From Codonopsis lanceolata (taxonomy: Eukaryota; Streptophyta; Magnoliopsida; Asterales; Campanulaceae), in the NCBI GenBank assembly GCA_013146195.2, contig CM028377.1:100152435-100216434 (forward strand): a stretch of DNA of 64,000 bases, read 5' to 3'. Positions 22,101-33,383 of the stretch are shown here, in pieces. Position 1 is the first letter of the stretch, and each line of letters opens with the position of its first letter. The notes below the pieces were generated by a model. The model was given only the letters and a program-made list of their open reading frames with translations. It did no database searches and had not been told where the DNA came from. A program made the position numbers and the translations under genes.

Positions 22101-22222
22101 TTGTAAAAGAGATGCAAAGGATTATAAGGCAAAAGAGGCGAAGGCTGAGCAGAAGAAATCTTAAAGAGTTGTGAGGAGAAAGAGTAGATGAGCTTGTGAA
22201 GAGGCAGGCCAGTCTCCGTCCG

Positions 22223-22232
22223 TTTTTATACC
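22223..22232 (-). promoter_or_regulatory. TATA box of the antisense PMD-like ORF
   Basis: The minus strand reads GGTATAAAAACGG, about 125 bases before ATG 22100, leaving a pyrimidine-rich leader of roughly 95 bases. This spacing suits a pol II promoter dedicated to the ORF. Confidence 0.55.
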
Positions 22233-22299
22233 AAAAAAAATCAAGAAACGAACATTTCTGAGCACAGTACGTGAATAGTGTTGAACAGTGATTGCACAA

Positions 22300-22570
22300 A
22301 AGAGACTCATGGCGCCACCATAAGCCTCTTCTGGCGCCGCACCAAGTGCTCCCTTTGGCCGCGCCAGCCCTCCTCCACTGTACCTTGGAAAACTGCTGGT
22401 ATCCTGGTTTTATCCGTCCCGACCATCAACTGCTGCTGCGTCTGATCGCAAGAAAATAAGCTAGAAAGAAGGGCTATGGCCATGGGCTCAATAGCCATAA
22501 TACGCCGAGGAAACAGGGGAAGGCGGCTGTCTTTCCATTCCCGTATCATCAGAAAAGCCCACTCCAATCT
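22300..22570. promoter_or_regulatory. GGCGCC-rich segment upstream of the antisense ORF
   Basis: It contains TGGCGCCACC, TCTGGCGCCGCACCAAG and GGCCGCGCCAGCC within 60 bases (22311-22372). The U3 of the LTR at 27361 has a similarly ordered series at 27555-27595 (TCTGGCGCCGCGCCAATCC and TTCCGCGCCAGC), also followed by ACTGTA or ACAGTG. It may be LTR-derived promoter sequence reused for the antisense gene. Confidence 0.4.
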
Positions 22571-23309
22571 GAAGGTGTATTCTTATAAACTCCTTTTCCA
22601 AAAATACAGCGTGCCATTACCCTTTAGATATTTGGTATAGCTTTATTTTTTGTGTGTATTTGAGTCCGCATGTAATATTTTCACATCATATACAATTATA
22701 TTGCATTATATAATAAATGTCTCAGATGTGTTTTTGGAAAAAAAGAAAAAAAAAAAAGAGAGACTAATAATCGCAGTATCCAAAGCTAATGTGCTCGGAC
22801 GACGACTCCTATCAAGGCCACCACCCACCCATGGACCTACCGTGCCACCAGCCTGCACACCGACCTTCCGCCTGCGGCTCGACCCGACATCCGCTATCAT
22901 CTCATCACTATCTCGATGTCTGGCCGGCCGCAGACTGCACGCTTCCCCTACAGAAAACTCGCCAATCTTTTTTGAAAGCCACATTAATGAAAAGCCCTGG
23001 GCGCTTCTGTAGGTAGACACGCTCACCTAAGAAAAAAGTGAGACAAAAAAAAAGGATATATATAGAGGTAATGTGTCTACCGGGCACTGCCCGGGACCCG
23101 CTCCTCGTGGATCTCGACATCTAGGAGAACCTCCTCTACCATATGACCGCCTCACTGATACTGGAAGGTAGAGAAGACATCATCAGGCTCTGTAAACTCT
23201 AGGTTCTCGTCGAGAGATGAAGTAGAAGGCCCCCTGCAGCGAGGCATCGAGAATGCACGCCCGCGCGCGTGTAGAGAAAGGAGGATGCAGAACTGTCCTC
23301 AAGAATTCC
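22571..23309. other. Spacer between the two antisense PMD-type genes
   Basis: Contains an A-rich run (22738-22765) and GC-rich stretches (22790-22990), possibly the decayed 3' end of the PMD pseudogene. Frames here are short and show no family motif. Confidence 0.4.
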
Positions 23310-23780
23310 TCACACGCCATAATCGGAAAACTGCAGCATGAGGTATTTCGATAGGTCGATACATGCTCGGCGGTGATCGGGCTCTATCACCTAGAAAGGG
23401 GGTCGAGGAGGCACCACTGGAGGTACTAAGATCGACTGGTGCTGGCGATTAACCCGCTCGCCCATGTATAACGAATCCACCATAATGGATACCATCGATC
23501 GGCACGGCTAAATCCCAAGGCAACAAAGAAGATAATGCCCCTCCGCACCCTCCCGGGGAAGGAGGTGCACGCACACCATTACCTGCCCCGGGTTGGTGAA
23601 CCTGTTCTCATCAATATACTGGCGCAGATATGGCGGCTAGTGGACACGCTGAAGGAGAGGACCCGGCGTGAAATGGAAAAATGAAAAGGCCCAGACCTGC
23701 AAAGAAAAAAAAGTGTTATCAGCAATAATACAAAAAAAAGAAGAAAGAAATGTATATTGCAAAAAAAAAAAAATAAATAA

Positions 23781-23785
<5 letters not shown>

Positions 23786-23814
<29 letters not shown>
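23786..23814. repeat. (AT)n microsatellite in intron 2 of the PMD pseudogene
   Basis: About 14 AT units after an A-rich run. Confidence 0.9.
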
Positions 23815-23818
<4 letters not shown>

Positions 23819-24625
23819 AGAGAAAGAAAAGTAGCAAAAGCATGAAAAGGCATATACCTCCCACGCCGGGGCAAATCCATTCAGGGTTGGCGAGTCATTC
23901 CAAGAAACCCCGCCCATGGAAGCTATATAATTGGCCAATTTGGGGCCTGTCTCGGCCATAAGAAGGGATCCGCTCGAAATCAGCCAAGCAAGCCAGGACA
24001 GAAACTCGCAGGGAGGTAGAAGAGTTGGCAAAGAGCGGCGTGCCAAGAAAGAAAAATAAGAACGCTCTAGCCACTCGAGTGACAGCAGCCATGTCATTTG
24101 TCGGCACCTGCCCAGCGTTGCTGAGAAGCCAGCGTCGCACGCTGCCGATAAAGAACTCGTCCGTCGACTTGAATTTGGCTCGAAACCCAAGAGGTCCACC
24201 ACCTCCTCTGGACGCCGACGAAGAGTATAATTCGGGGCCAGAGTCTCCCCGATACTGGTAGAGAGACCAGTAATGGCAGCGAAGTCATAAGGGGTCATGG
24301 TCGCCTCCCCCCAGCTAAAGTGAAAAGTATGCGTGGTGTCCCACCAGTAGTCCCGCAGCGCATCAAAGATCGGCAGGTAACTTGTGAAGGGACGGAAAGC
24401 ATGGAGAAAAGCGCTAAAACATTAGTACATGAAGCCCGGACTCTCTTGAACGACCTGCGAAACTGAGAAAAAAAAGGAAAAGATAAGTCCACTATCTTTA
24501 TTTTCCTCGTAATTTTTTTTTTTGATAAGCAATAGTAATGAATAAGTAAGAATAAATAGTAAACATGTTGCATCCATTGTACTTCATGAATTATAAAATT
24601 GCAGCATGCTAATTTCCTGTGATTG

Positions 24626-24759
<134 letters not shown>

Positions 24760-24849
24760 AAACATTCAGTTTCCTTCATAAAAAAAAATAATAAAATTAA
24801 AAAAATGTGTATTTTGAAAGTATATGTTGCACTCTTTTACATCCTTTAA

Positions 24850-25600
24850 ATAAATAAAGATGCATTTTGTGCATCTAAACGTGTATTTTAGCCATAAAAA
24901 AAAAGAGAGAGATTATGTGTATTGTTTTACATCCAAATGGTTACTTTTTGCATCTTAGGCATCATAGAAATACATTTTAAAACATATGTACTGCCTCTTT
25001 GCATTATAGTATGCATAATAAGATAAAGGAGTGCCCATGCATCATGTTAGTTAGCATCCTATAATTTTTTTACATCACATTTGCATCAAATAAGGTAGTA
25101 CATGCATCCATCATTTGCATTTATTGTCCAATAAGCTGCATTAGGAGTGCGCTAAAAAGAAAATAAAATACCACCAATTATGAAAATAAATATCCCTATG
25201 ACATTTCCTATGTCCCTGCAGCATAAGCATGCATGAAAAATAAATTTTAGGGCATGAAATATATCTGTTTTGTCATAAATTTATCCGGAAAATGTGTCCG
25301 AAAATGTGTTCGGAAAAATTTGAATTGTATTCTGAAAAGTCCGTTTCATGAACATATTGAATGCAAATATATGTTTTAGCTTAGAACATGCATTATATAG
25401 CTCAAATTGCATTTATAGTATAAATCATGCATAGTAGGGTCAAATAGTGACCACTAGTTAAATCATGCATCGCAAGAATAAATTACATAAATTTCATGCA
25501 TCATTGCTTAATTGCATCATTTAGGCATAAATAGGACGTGCATAAGCATTATTAATAAAATCAGAAGTGCTCCAAAGGTGCCAAACAATGCTAAAATCTA
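24850..25600. other. Intron 1 body rich in GCAT/GCATC words
   Basis: No coding potential. The word GCAT occurs unusually often (for example TGCATCC, GCATGCATG and CATGCATCATTGC). Confidence 0.4.
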
Positions 25601-25828
25601 GCAGATCTGAAGTATATCCAGACAAATCTAGAAAATGAAGAAACTTACAGAAGTAGGTGGAAGATTGGACACATGAGTGTCCCGATCTCGAATAATATTG
25701 CCCCAGTCGTCCGTGGAATACCGGTATTTGAGTTTATTTCGGACAAAGGGAGGAAACTCTTTCCTCCTTTCGCCAGATTCTGGGTGCATGGGTGCTTTCC
25801 CCTTCCTAGATCATGAAGAAGATGTCAT

Positions 25829-26225
25829 TTGCTAGATAAAACACTCGAGTTGGTGAAAGAAAATTGAGAAAATGAGCGAAAATGGAAACGTGCAACAATG
25901 GCTATGTCAGAGAATTTGCTGAAGAAAAGAAAGAAAGAAAGAAGAAGAAAGGAGCAGTAGCTCCCTTTCCCCACTCCCCCGTCCATAATAAGGGAGGAAA
26001 AAAAGAATTTTTCCTTTTCCCCCTCCGAAGTTTGAAGCTGCGACACTTAAGTCCTCAAGTTCCAAAAATCCCAAAATGGCCTCTAAGCTTAACCAAGAGT
26101 TAACAAAAGTAAATTTGTTAACCAAAATTGACGGTCATCCATCCGAGGACAAAAGAAGAAGTAATATCCCCAGTAGATCAGCCGCGAAATAAGCAGAATA
26201 GCCAAAAAGCTCAGGCGGCAAAGGT
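25829..26225. other. Upstream region of the PMD pseudogene
   Basis: Short A/G-rich tracts; no clear gene. On minus this would be the 5' flank of the PMD gene; on plus it leads into the element's 3' UTR. Confidence 0.35.
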
Positions 26226-26395
26226 AAAAAGAAAAAAAGAAAGAAAAAAAAGAAAAAAAAAGAAAGAAAAAAAAAAGAAAAAAAAGAGAAAAAAGAGAAA
26301 AAAAAAAGAAAAAGAAAAAAGAGAAGAAAAATAAAGAAGAAAAAGAAAAAAGAAGGAAAAAAAAGAAAGAAGAAAAAGAAGAAAAAAAAGAGAAG
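26226..26395 (+). repeat. About 170-base A/G polypurine tract
   Basis: Almost pure A and G on the plus strand, with one T near 26331, in irregular GAAA/GAAAA units. Both long frames across it are low-complexity artefacts. Confidence 0.9.
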
Positions 26396-26647
26396 TCCCC
26401 AGCTCGAAGAAGCGAAAGTGGCAGAAACGTCAACATCAGCTGAACCCGCAGCAGCCACCCAAGCACAGAAAAGGTAAGAAAAGTAATGTATTCTTATCCT
26501 AACTTCAAATAAATAAAAGAAAAAATCTTTTTCAAGTTTTTCTTTCAAAAACACAAAAAAAGAGGAATATTTCAAAAACACAAAAAAAGAGGAATATTGA
26601 AAAAAAAAACAGAGAGAGTGAGAAGAAAGGAAAGGAAAAAGAACAAT

Positions 26648-26975
26648 CCTTTTTGCCGTATCTGGTGACAGATTATTATCGGTCTTATACATTTTTCGAA
26701 AAACTTGAAGAAAAATCTTTTTTGCCGTGCTCGGCGACAGATTTTGATCGGTCGAGTGCAGTTTTCGGGAAATTTGAAAATTTTCTTATTGTATTTGGCG
26801 ACAAGGTATTGACCGGTCGAGCACAATTTTTGTAAATTTCTCTTAACATATTTCGATAACAGGTTTTGACCAGTTGAAATATGGTTTCCGAAAAACTTTA
26901 AAATCTTCATACCGTATTTAACGGCCGTTTTCGACCGTTTGAATACGGCTTTTTCGAAAAACATGAAAATCATTT
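26648..26975 (+). repeat. Five-unit, about 65-bp tandem repeat in the Tat/Ogre 3' UTR
   Basis: Units start near 26648, 26717, 26785, 26842 and 26905. The shared frame is CTTTTTTGCCGT..., GGCGACAGATTTTGACCGG, then TTTTCGAAAAACTTGAAAA. Units are diverged and vary from 57 to 69 bases. Confidence 0.7.
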
Positions 26976-27039
26976 TCCTGTTGAGTTCTTGGTCGGGTTT
27001 TTGACTCGAAGGACATGACATCCTCGTTGGTTGTAGTTT

Positions 27040-27110
27040 AGGTTTTGGCCTGAACTACGTTTAGTCTGATTTCCTTTCTTAAGGAATACGTAAGCAGCCT
27101 ACATTAGTAA
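27040..27110 (+). other. Conserved Tat/Ogre 3' UTR motif
   Basis: GGCCTGAACTACGTTTAGTC, then GATTTCCTTTCTTAAGGAAT and ACGTAAGCAGCCTACA. This phrase is familiar from the 3' UTR of plant Ogre-like elements. AAGGAATACGTA after a pyrimidine run may form a small hairpin (TTCCTTTCTTAAGGAA). Confidence 0.6.
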
Positions 27111-27952
27111 GTCCGACCATCAGAGCACTTAATTTGCATATCTGTTTAAAAACTGCGATAACCTGTTATAACCGACTAAATATGTCTAGGTTATGGAGTT
27201 TGGTTAGCATGATAAACTGTTGCATTATAACTGTTACCTATTGCATTTCTCTCATATTTTAATTGAACGAAATTGGAGAGTCTATGTCTATTGTTTATCA
27301 ATGATGTTCGTCTACTCAGTAAGCCATGGATTACCCGTAGACTCCATCGTTGAGGGGCTCTGTAGACACCCCAATTTCGTACCCCCGATATGTGACTCGA
27401 CATGTGATATCAAGAATCGCTTAAACTTAACAAATGTCAAGTTACGTGAGTCAAAAATGCGAAAGGAAAAGCAGGATGCGTGAAACAGTAAAATGCGAGG
27501 GGTGAAAGTGCCAGTTTTGGAACTCAAATAGGGCCTTGGAGCAGCCAAAAGGCTGGTCTGGCGCCGCGCCAATCCAAGGTGGTTTCCGCGCCAGCTATGT
27601 TACAGTGGCTCTCCCAGTTAACGCATTGAACAAGCGACGAAGTTTGGTGTACCCGTTTTATTAGCGCGCTGAGGGATTTTTTAATCCCCGATGAGTCCCT
27701 TCGTCCAGCTATAAATAGGAGTGCTGGGTTCACTTCTGAAGATGAAGAAATCCTCGCAAAGAAACGCTGAAGATTTTCCTCCGCGTTCTTATAACGCTGA
27801 TATAGTGAGAGAAGTGAGATAGGGAGTGTCTAGCCCACAAAGCTTCGAAACCCCGTCCAAACTCCGCCAAAACAAAAACCCACCGGTTAAAAGTGATCCC
27901 TAGCCTTTTAGTTAGGTATCCACCCCACTTCCCCGGCCCAAAATCCATAAAG

Positions 27953-28110
27953 TAAGCCGTTACTCTTCCCAAGTAATAGGCTGAAAAACACACAAAATAA
28001 GCCGTTATTCCGCCTAACCAAAAAGGCCAAAACAACCACAAATAAGCCGTCATTCTGCCCGAGTGAACGACTCAAAACCATCCGAAATAAGCAGTCACTC
28101 TGCCCAAGTC
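27953..28110 (+). repeat. 45-bp tandem repeat, four units, in the Tat/Ogre LTR
   Basis: The core TAAGCCGTTACTCTGCCC begins at 27953, 27998, 28043 and 28088, exactly 45 bases apart. It is homologous to the array at 603-760. Confidence 0.8.
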
Positions 28111-28644
28111 ACAACAACAACAACACCACAACAACAAAAAAGACTCCCTCTCCCTGAAGAACAAAGCGAGCACACCGCGCTCTAAAAGGTAATAGCCTTT
28201 AAGGGCGCTATTTTTTTATGAAGTCTTTCTTTAAATCCGGCCCAATGTAGCAAATATAAGCCGTTGTGCTGCCCGGATTTAATTAGGAAATATTATGTAA
28301 AAGAGCCGTTATAAAGGCCAAATATTTTTAAATATATTTGTAATTATTGTAAGGAAATGGCTGCAAGTCCATAAATAATGTAGCCACGGATGTATTTGCT
28401 TTTATTTTCCTGTCTTTAATTTCTTTGTTTATTTGCTAGATAAATATAACAAAAAACATACTTTAGCCAAAAACCATTTTTGAGACCGAAAGGGCGAGTT
28501 GGGTGCCTAGCACCTTCCCAACTCGTAACTTAGCCTCCGAACCCGTTTTCAATCTCTGGCTTTTCTTTTCTTTTTTTGGGTTTGCTTTATTTTTGCCTTA
28601 AAATAAAGATGGCGACTCTAAAACATTTTGGATCCAGCGAGGCC

Positions 28645-29110
28645 TCGCAACACACCTTCCTTGCACTTTTCTGTTTTCACCTAAAAAAGGGAGAATGAGA
28701 ATGGAAGGGTGATGTATTTCCATATCCTGGTATCCCCTAAACAAGGGATAACTTGATGTAGGAAACCCAAAGCTCCCATAGTGACCCGAAATAGGCCATA
28801 AGGCTATTTTTATAAAATCCATAGTGGGGGCGCCGCAACATCTTTTTTTGCACTTTTCCGTTTTTCCCTAAAAAAGGGAAAATGGGAATGAAAGGGTGAT
28901 GCATTCCCATATCCTGGTATCCCCTAAAAAAGGGATAACTTGATGCGAGAAACCCAAAAGTGCCCATATTGGATCAAAAATCCACTAAAGGCAACCGAGG
29001 CGCATTCCAACGCGCTATTTTAGACAGCACTCCTCTCGCACTTTTAATTTCGTCTTCCCCTAAAAAAGGGAGGGTGGAATGAGAGCAGTGGTGTCCCGCA
29101 TCTGTCGTAC
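28645..29110 (+). repeat. 187-bp tandem repeat, about 2.4 units
   Basis: GCACTTTT...CCTAAAAAAGGGA followed by ATCCTGGTATCCCCTAAA recurs with starts at 28663, 28850 and 29038 (spacing 187 and 188). The third unit is partial. The first two are well conserved. Confidence 0.85.
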
Positions 29111-29157
29111 GCGCACCCCTGTCCAAGGGCGCGCATGGCGCGGGCGCATGTCCCGGG

Positions 29158-29395
29158 AACCCATAACATGGATTAGGGTTAATTAATCTAGGTTAGAGGT
29201 CAATTGGTTATAAAACAAGTGAACAAAGTAGGATGGGCAATGCGGTCGCGATGCCTCCTCTAGTGCGAGCGCATTATATCCAATGTGGTCGCTCTCCCCT
29301 CTTCAATATGATCGCAAACTACTGGGAGTTCCTTGTTACAGAACCCCTACTATGCGGTCGCTTAACAACTACATTGCGAGCGTATTTCTAGGGTA
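29158..29395 (-). repeat. 3' LTR fragment of the second gag-only element
   Basis: AACATGG..TTAGGGTTAATTAAT through CAATTGGTTA, then CAATGCGGTCGC-type motifs and GGAGTTCCTTGTTACAGA. It is a direct repeat of about 32945-33180 with roughly 80 percent identity by eye. Confidence 0.7.
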
Positions 29396-29849
29396 CATCA
29401 TCAGACCCTAGTCAGCCTCATATCCAGAGCTACCATGCTCAACAGTTCAAACTCATTAGCATCTATTATCTCTCATACTTGAGCCAATGCTCACCTCAAA
29501 TTGACAACTTGTGGGTCGGCCACAACTATTATTGCAGTTTTCCTTGTTCGAGCCATCCTACAATATAATTAGCAAATTCACATTAGTCTATAAGTTCTAC
29601 GAAAATTATCACATATCCTCCTATTCTGATGTTGTTCACATTTCTTTCCAACACATAAAACACATGTAGAGTTATGCAAACCATGCATTCATCACAAGAA
29701 ATGCCACATAAAGATGAAATGAACCTAGACGACACGTTCTAGACACACATCAACACAAATACTTCCACCGGTATCTCTCTGTCCTAATAAGTAAACACGA
29801 CTGACACTCTTGGGTTTCCATCACTACCCCTTTTGGTCCTTGAGGTTAT
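29396..29849. other. Non-coding stretch between LTR fragment and gag
   Basis: No ORF above 60 codons and no pol motif; marks the deletion or natural absence of pol in this element. Confidence 0.45.
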
Positions 29850-31055
29850 CTAATCATGCTGTTGTAATAGATGTAACTTCCATTTTGTGCAATCGTTACA
29901 TTCATGCCCGAATGTTCCACACCCTATACACTTGCCTTGCTTTGCCCAATAGTACTCCATAAAAGATACATTCACTCCTCCCTGTTTGTGGTTTCGTTTC
30001 CGTACTAACATTGCTGGTACTATCCCTGTACTGTTTCCCATTATTTTGACTGTTGAAGTTATTTTTGTTGTCTTATTGCTGCTACTTGGCATGCTGTAAT
30101 TATTCCTCTACTATTCTCTGGTCCCTCACCACTTGTTTCTATTAACTGTTGCCCAGACATCGCTGTTCTCTTCATCTTCTGCTCTACCCTGTCATTTTCC
30201 ACTTCCATAGCTTGGTTCACCACTAAGTGGTACTCTGCAAACTCAAACGGAACCAATGCATCACTAAGTTCAGCTTTCAACCCTTTCATAAACTTCCTTG
30301 CATTTCTTTCTTCCGTTGAGACGAGATGTGTGTTATACCTTACCAATTGTGTAAACCTAGCTTCATACTGAGCTACACTAATGGCTTCTTGTTCAAGTGA
30401 TAAAAATTCCACTTCCCTTTGACGTTGTACAACTTTCGGTATAAAACTCCTCTTAAACTCCACCAAGAAGTTTCCCCAGGTTTGTGGTGTTCCCGCTCGA
30501 TCCCACTTGTCCTTTTTAAGTCTCTACCAATGCTCAGCTCTTCAAATTTAAAAGTCACAAATATTACGTTTTCTTCTTCAGTACATCCCAATGGTCGAAA
30601 CACCTTCTTCATATTTTCAAACCACCTTTCACCTTTAGTTGCATTAGGTTCCCCACGATAACTTTTGGGATTCATCTTCAGAAATCTCTCTAAAGTCGTA
30701 GTACACTGTATGACCCCTGTATTTACTTGCATTTCTTGTACCAAAATATTTGGAATTTCTATTCGATGATTAGGTTGATGCCCAATATTTTGATTTCCTG
30801 GTCCCTGCTGTTGTGCCATAAATGCTACCAGTATATCCATAATTTCTCCCTATCCTACAAAAGTTTGTTGCATCTGTCCCATGTCATTATCCTGTGCATG
30901 TGCCTGTGCCCCACCTGTAGGGTGGTTAGGAGGTACATTAAAGTTACCCACTTCTCCCTCACAGTCACTGCCACACTCGAACCGGCTCTATGCGAACCGC
31001 GAGATCTACAAGGAACACGAGGAACACGATGAGGTTGTCCTCTATGTTTTGCCAT
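29850..31055 (-). pseudogene. Gag relic of the second gag-only element
   Basis: The likely start is ATG 31055 (MAKHRGQPHRVPR). A frameshift and a TAG follow, then the open frame 30840-30373 (LERFLKMNPKSYRGEPNAT, MKKVFRPLGCTEEENVIFVT). Another shift leads to 30466-30059 (VEFLSLEQEAISVAQYEARF, TQLVRYNTHLV and ARKFMKGLKAELSDALVPF). The zinc knuckle CIGCGTFGHECNDC lies near 29900-29940, with Cys and His spaced as CX2CX4HX4C. It is a Tekay/Del-type gag. Three or more lesions make it non-functional. The frame ends shortly after the knuckle with no protease attached. Confidence 0.75.
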
Positions 31056-31165
31056 CCACAATTGTATATACAACCAACCCAAGTATTAGGAAATTACAAA
31101 ACAAGACACAACCTAAGGTACATAACCCTAGGCTAAGGATCCTCTCCCGACTTCGAGCTAACACA

Positions 31166-31177
31166 ACTCTGATACCA
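31166..31177 (-). other. Primer binding site (tRNA-Met type)
   Basis: The minus strand reads TGGTATCAGAGT, four bases inside the LTR end TGTCACGCCCC at 31182. Confidence 0.8.
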
Positions 31178-31181
31178 AAAC

Positions 31182-33383
31182 TGTCACGCCCCAAATTTGC
31201 CCCTACATGGGACCCAACTCAGAACTTGATCAACCGGTTGTTATCACAGATCAATAACCCACTGAACAATAAAGATGGAAGATCTTCAAGAACAAAACTA
31301 TTATAAACATAAAGTCTCAAAAGACTACCAAGAGTTCTACAAAAGCAGAAACATTACCTTAAACAAGAGAAAACTACTTATCTTCCTGTACAACTATACT
31401 ACTAAACCAACCAAAAACTCTTAGGAATGCTACTTAGAAGAGACCACCTGCTAGCACTCCGAGACTCTTCCACTTCACACGAATCACCCCTCAGCACAAC
31501 TACAATCTAAGGAAAACAAATAATAAAGGGTGAGTCGAAACTTAGTAAGGTATAATATACTTATGCATGTTTTACATATATGTAGCATAAGTAATGCCAT
31601 GATGCCATTTAGAATAGTTAATAACACATTTCTCATGAAAATTAAATGTTACACATTAGAGCATAAACTAAACAATTGTAGTATACAAGATCAAGATACA
31701 TCTCCGATCAAGCCACTTCCGACCTCATCACCCCCATGTTGTTTAAGCTTGTTTAATTTGAACAATCTCTTATACTGTTTATCATACCTACCAGTTTACA
31801 CAGCCCGAGCACAATTCATCATGAGGCTAGGTCCCTACAACCCTAGACAAGTCGTGGTACTTAAGATGTTGTTGGCAAAATACTCCCCACTTGGCCATAG
31901 TGAAGGGTTCTAGGTTGAGTTGGGGTGACACTGCTAACTAGCACTGCACTCCTCCCCATGACTAAGTTAGAGGTACCCCTACCTCACCCTATAATTGATT
32001 GTTCTCATGCACAAGTAGTTGTTGTTCACATTGATGTTGTTTATATGAGTACCTCTTGGTGTTCAACTGTGATGCAGATGTTTTTCACATACGAGAGATT
32101 CAAGAAATGGTTGCCGATGTTTTCCACATATGAGGCAATCATGAGCAACAAATGCTGATGTTGTTCACATACGAGGCATACTTAAGTACCGGTTGGCAAT
32201 GATGTTACTTGGTGTACTAATGGTGTTTTTGTTGTTGTTCATGCTCAATTTTATTGCATAAATAGGGAATTAACACATCTAGAGAGTCAATGAGTTATAA
32301 AGTCAACTCATTACTACAGTAGTAAGTTCCAACCAACAAGTATTGTTCACATATTTGTAGGTTCTAAAAGCACAATCTCAGCATGTTAACAAGGTTCACC
32401 ACAACACCTTTAAGTTCATAAGCAAGTATTCAAAGAAACCATACACAAGTAGGGTTCCACTTAACACAAAGACACGATTTTAGACATGAACTTTATCTGA
32501 AAAACAACCATATACCAATTATAACATAATATTGTGATCAAACATAAACAAGTAGCTCCCTTACCAAGATGAAGATAGCAACCTATCCGTGGAATTGGAT
32601 TTCTATTTCCTTTATGGACTCCTCTTGGCAAGGTGATCAACTTTAAAGAAGGAAGTAGTAGCAATAGACGAAGATTCAACACTCAAACCCTAGCAAAACC
32701 TCCTTGGCAAACCCTTCTTTTTCGCCAAGTTCTCCCTCCTTCTCACGTAAGTTTGTGTATATGTTTGATGAGTGTTTTAGAATCTCAAAGAGTTTATATC
32801 TGCAGGGTTAAGAGGGAGGAAACACACTCCCAAAGGTAAGGTGTTAGGAGTACAATTAGTGAAGGTTAATTAGGTTTAGGGTTAATCAAATTAACTTCAT
32901 ACAAATTGAACTTGATCATGTCTAACATTAACTCAATTAAATGATTAAACATGGTTTAGGGTTAATTAATTTAGGTAAGAGGTCAATTGGTTAAAAACAT
33001 GTCAACAAAGTAGGTTGGGCGATGCGATCATACTACCTCCTCTAATGTGTGTGTAATTTATCCAATGCGGTCGCTTTCCCCTCCTCAATGCGATGGCATA
33101 AACTACTGGAAGTTCCTTGTTACAGATCCCCTGCTATGTGGTCCCTTAGCAACCACAATACTAGCGCATTGCTAGACAATGCGATCGCTTCATTCAACAT
33201 GATGCGATCGCATCTCCTCTGTTTTACCAACAATACCAATAATTACTCCCCAAAGCCAACCAAGCCAAAACCAATGAATTGCCAAGTCTAAACATCATTG
33301 AAAAATCAAACTTTAAGCATGGTAAACACATTTATCCACGTAAGATTGTTACCAACACATATGAAAAATACCCGATTGTTACA
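31182..33383 (-). repeat. 5' LTR of the second gag-only element
   Basis: Starts TGTCACGCCCCAAATTTGCC on plus. The outer end is less sure: ACCCGATTGTTACA at 33383 would give a TG...CA LTR of about 2.2 kb. It contains short reiterations of GATGTTGTTCACATACGAG near 32065, 32117 and 32160, and several TGCGRTCGCA motifs at 33016-33214. Confidence 0.6.

Larger units (their letters stand above)
27361..29110 (+). repeat. 3' LTR of the Tat/Ogre element
   Basis: Starts TGTAGACACCCCAATTTCG, like the solo LTR at 8, and is preceded by the purine tract GAGGGGCTC. It has a TATA box at 27710 (TATAAATAGG), a four-unit 45-bp array at 27953-28110, the family phrase GACCGAAAGGGCGAGTTGGG near 28482, a primer-site-like GGCGACTCT at 28611 and a terminal 187-bp tandem array. 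The expected ...GGGGCACTCACA end is absent, so the LTR is truncated on the right. Confidence 0.8.
29158..33383 (-). mobile_element. Second gag-only Ty3/gypsy element (Tekay-like)
   Basis: On minus: a 5' LTR (31182 to about 33383 on plus), a Met-type primer site, a gag relic, then a short fragment of the 3' LTR (29158-29395) matching about 32945-33180. No protease, RT or integrase is found between gag and that fragment; only about 450 non-coding bases (29396-29849) separate them. Its left part abuts the truncated Tat/Ogre LTR, so an end is missing. Confidence 0.6.

Noticed and set aside
22307..22567. 86-codon minus frame upstream of the antisense PMD-like ORF
   Set aside because: It overlaps the GGCGCC-rich promoter segment and has no homology I recognise.
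26089..26692. Three overlapping frames of 68-185 codons rich in Phe/Ser or Lys
   Set aside because: Low-complexity products of the polypurine run; no conserved motif.
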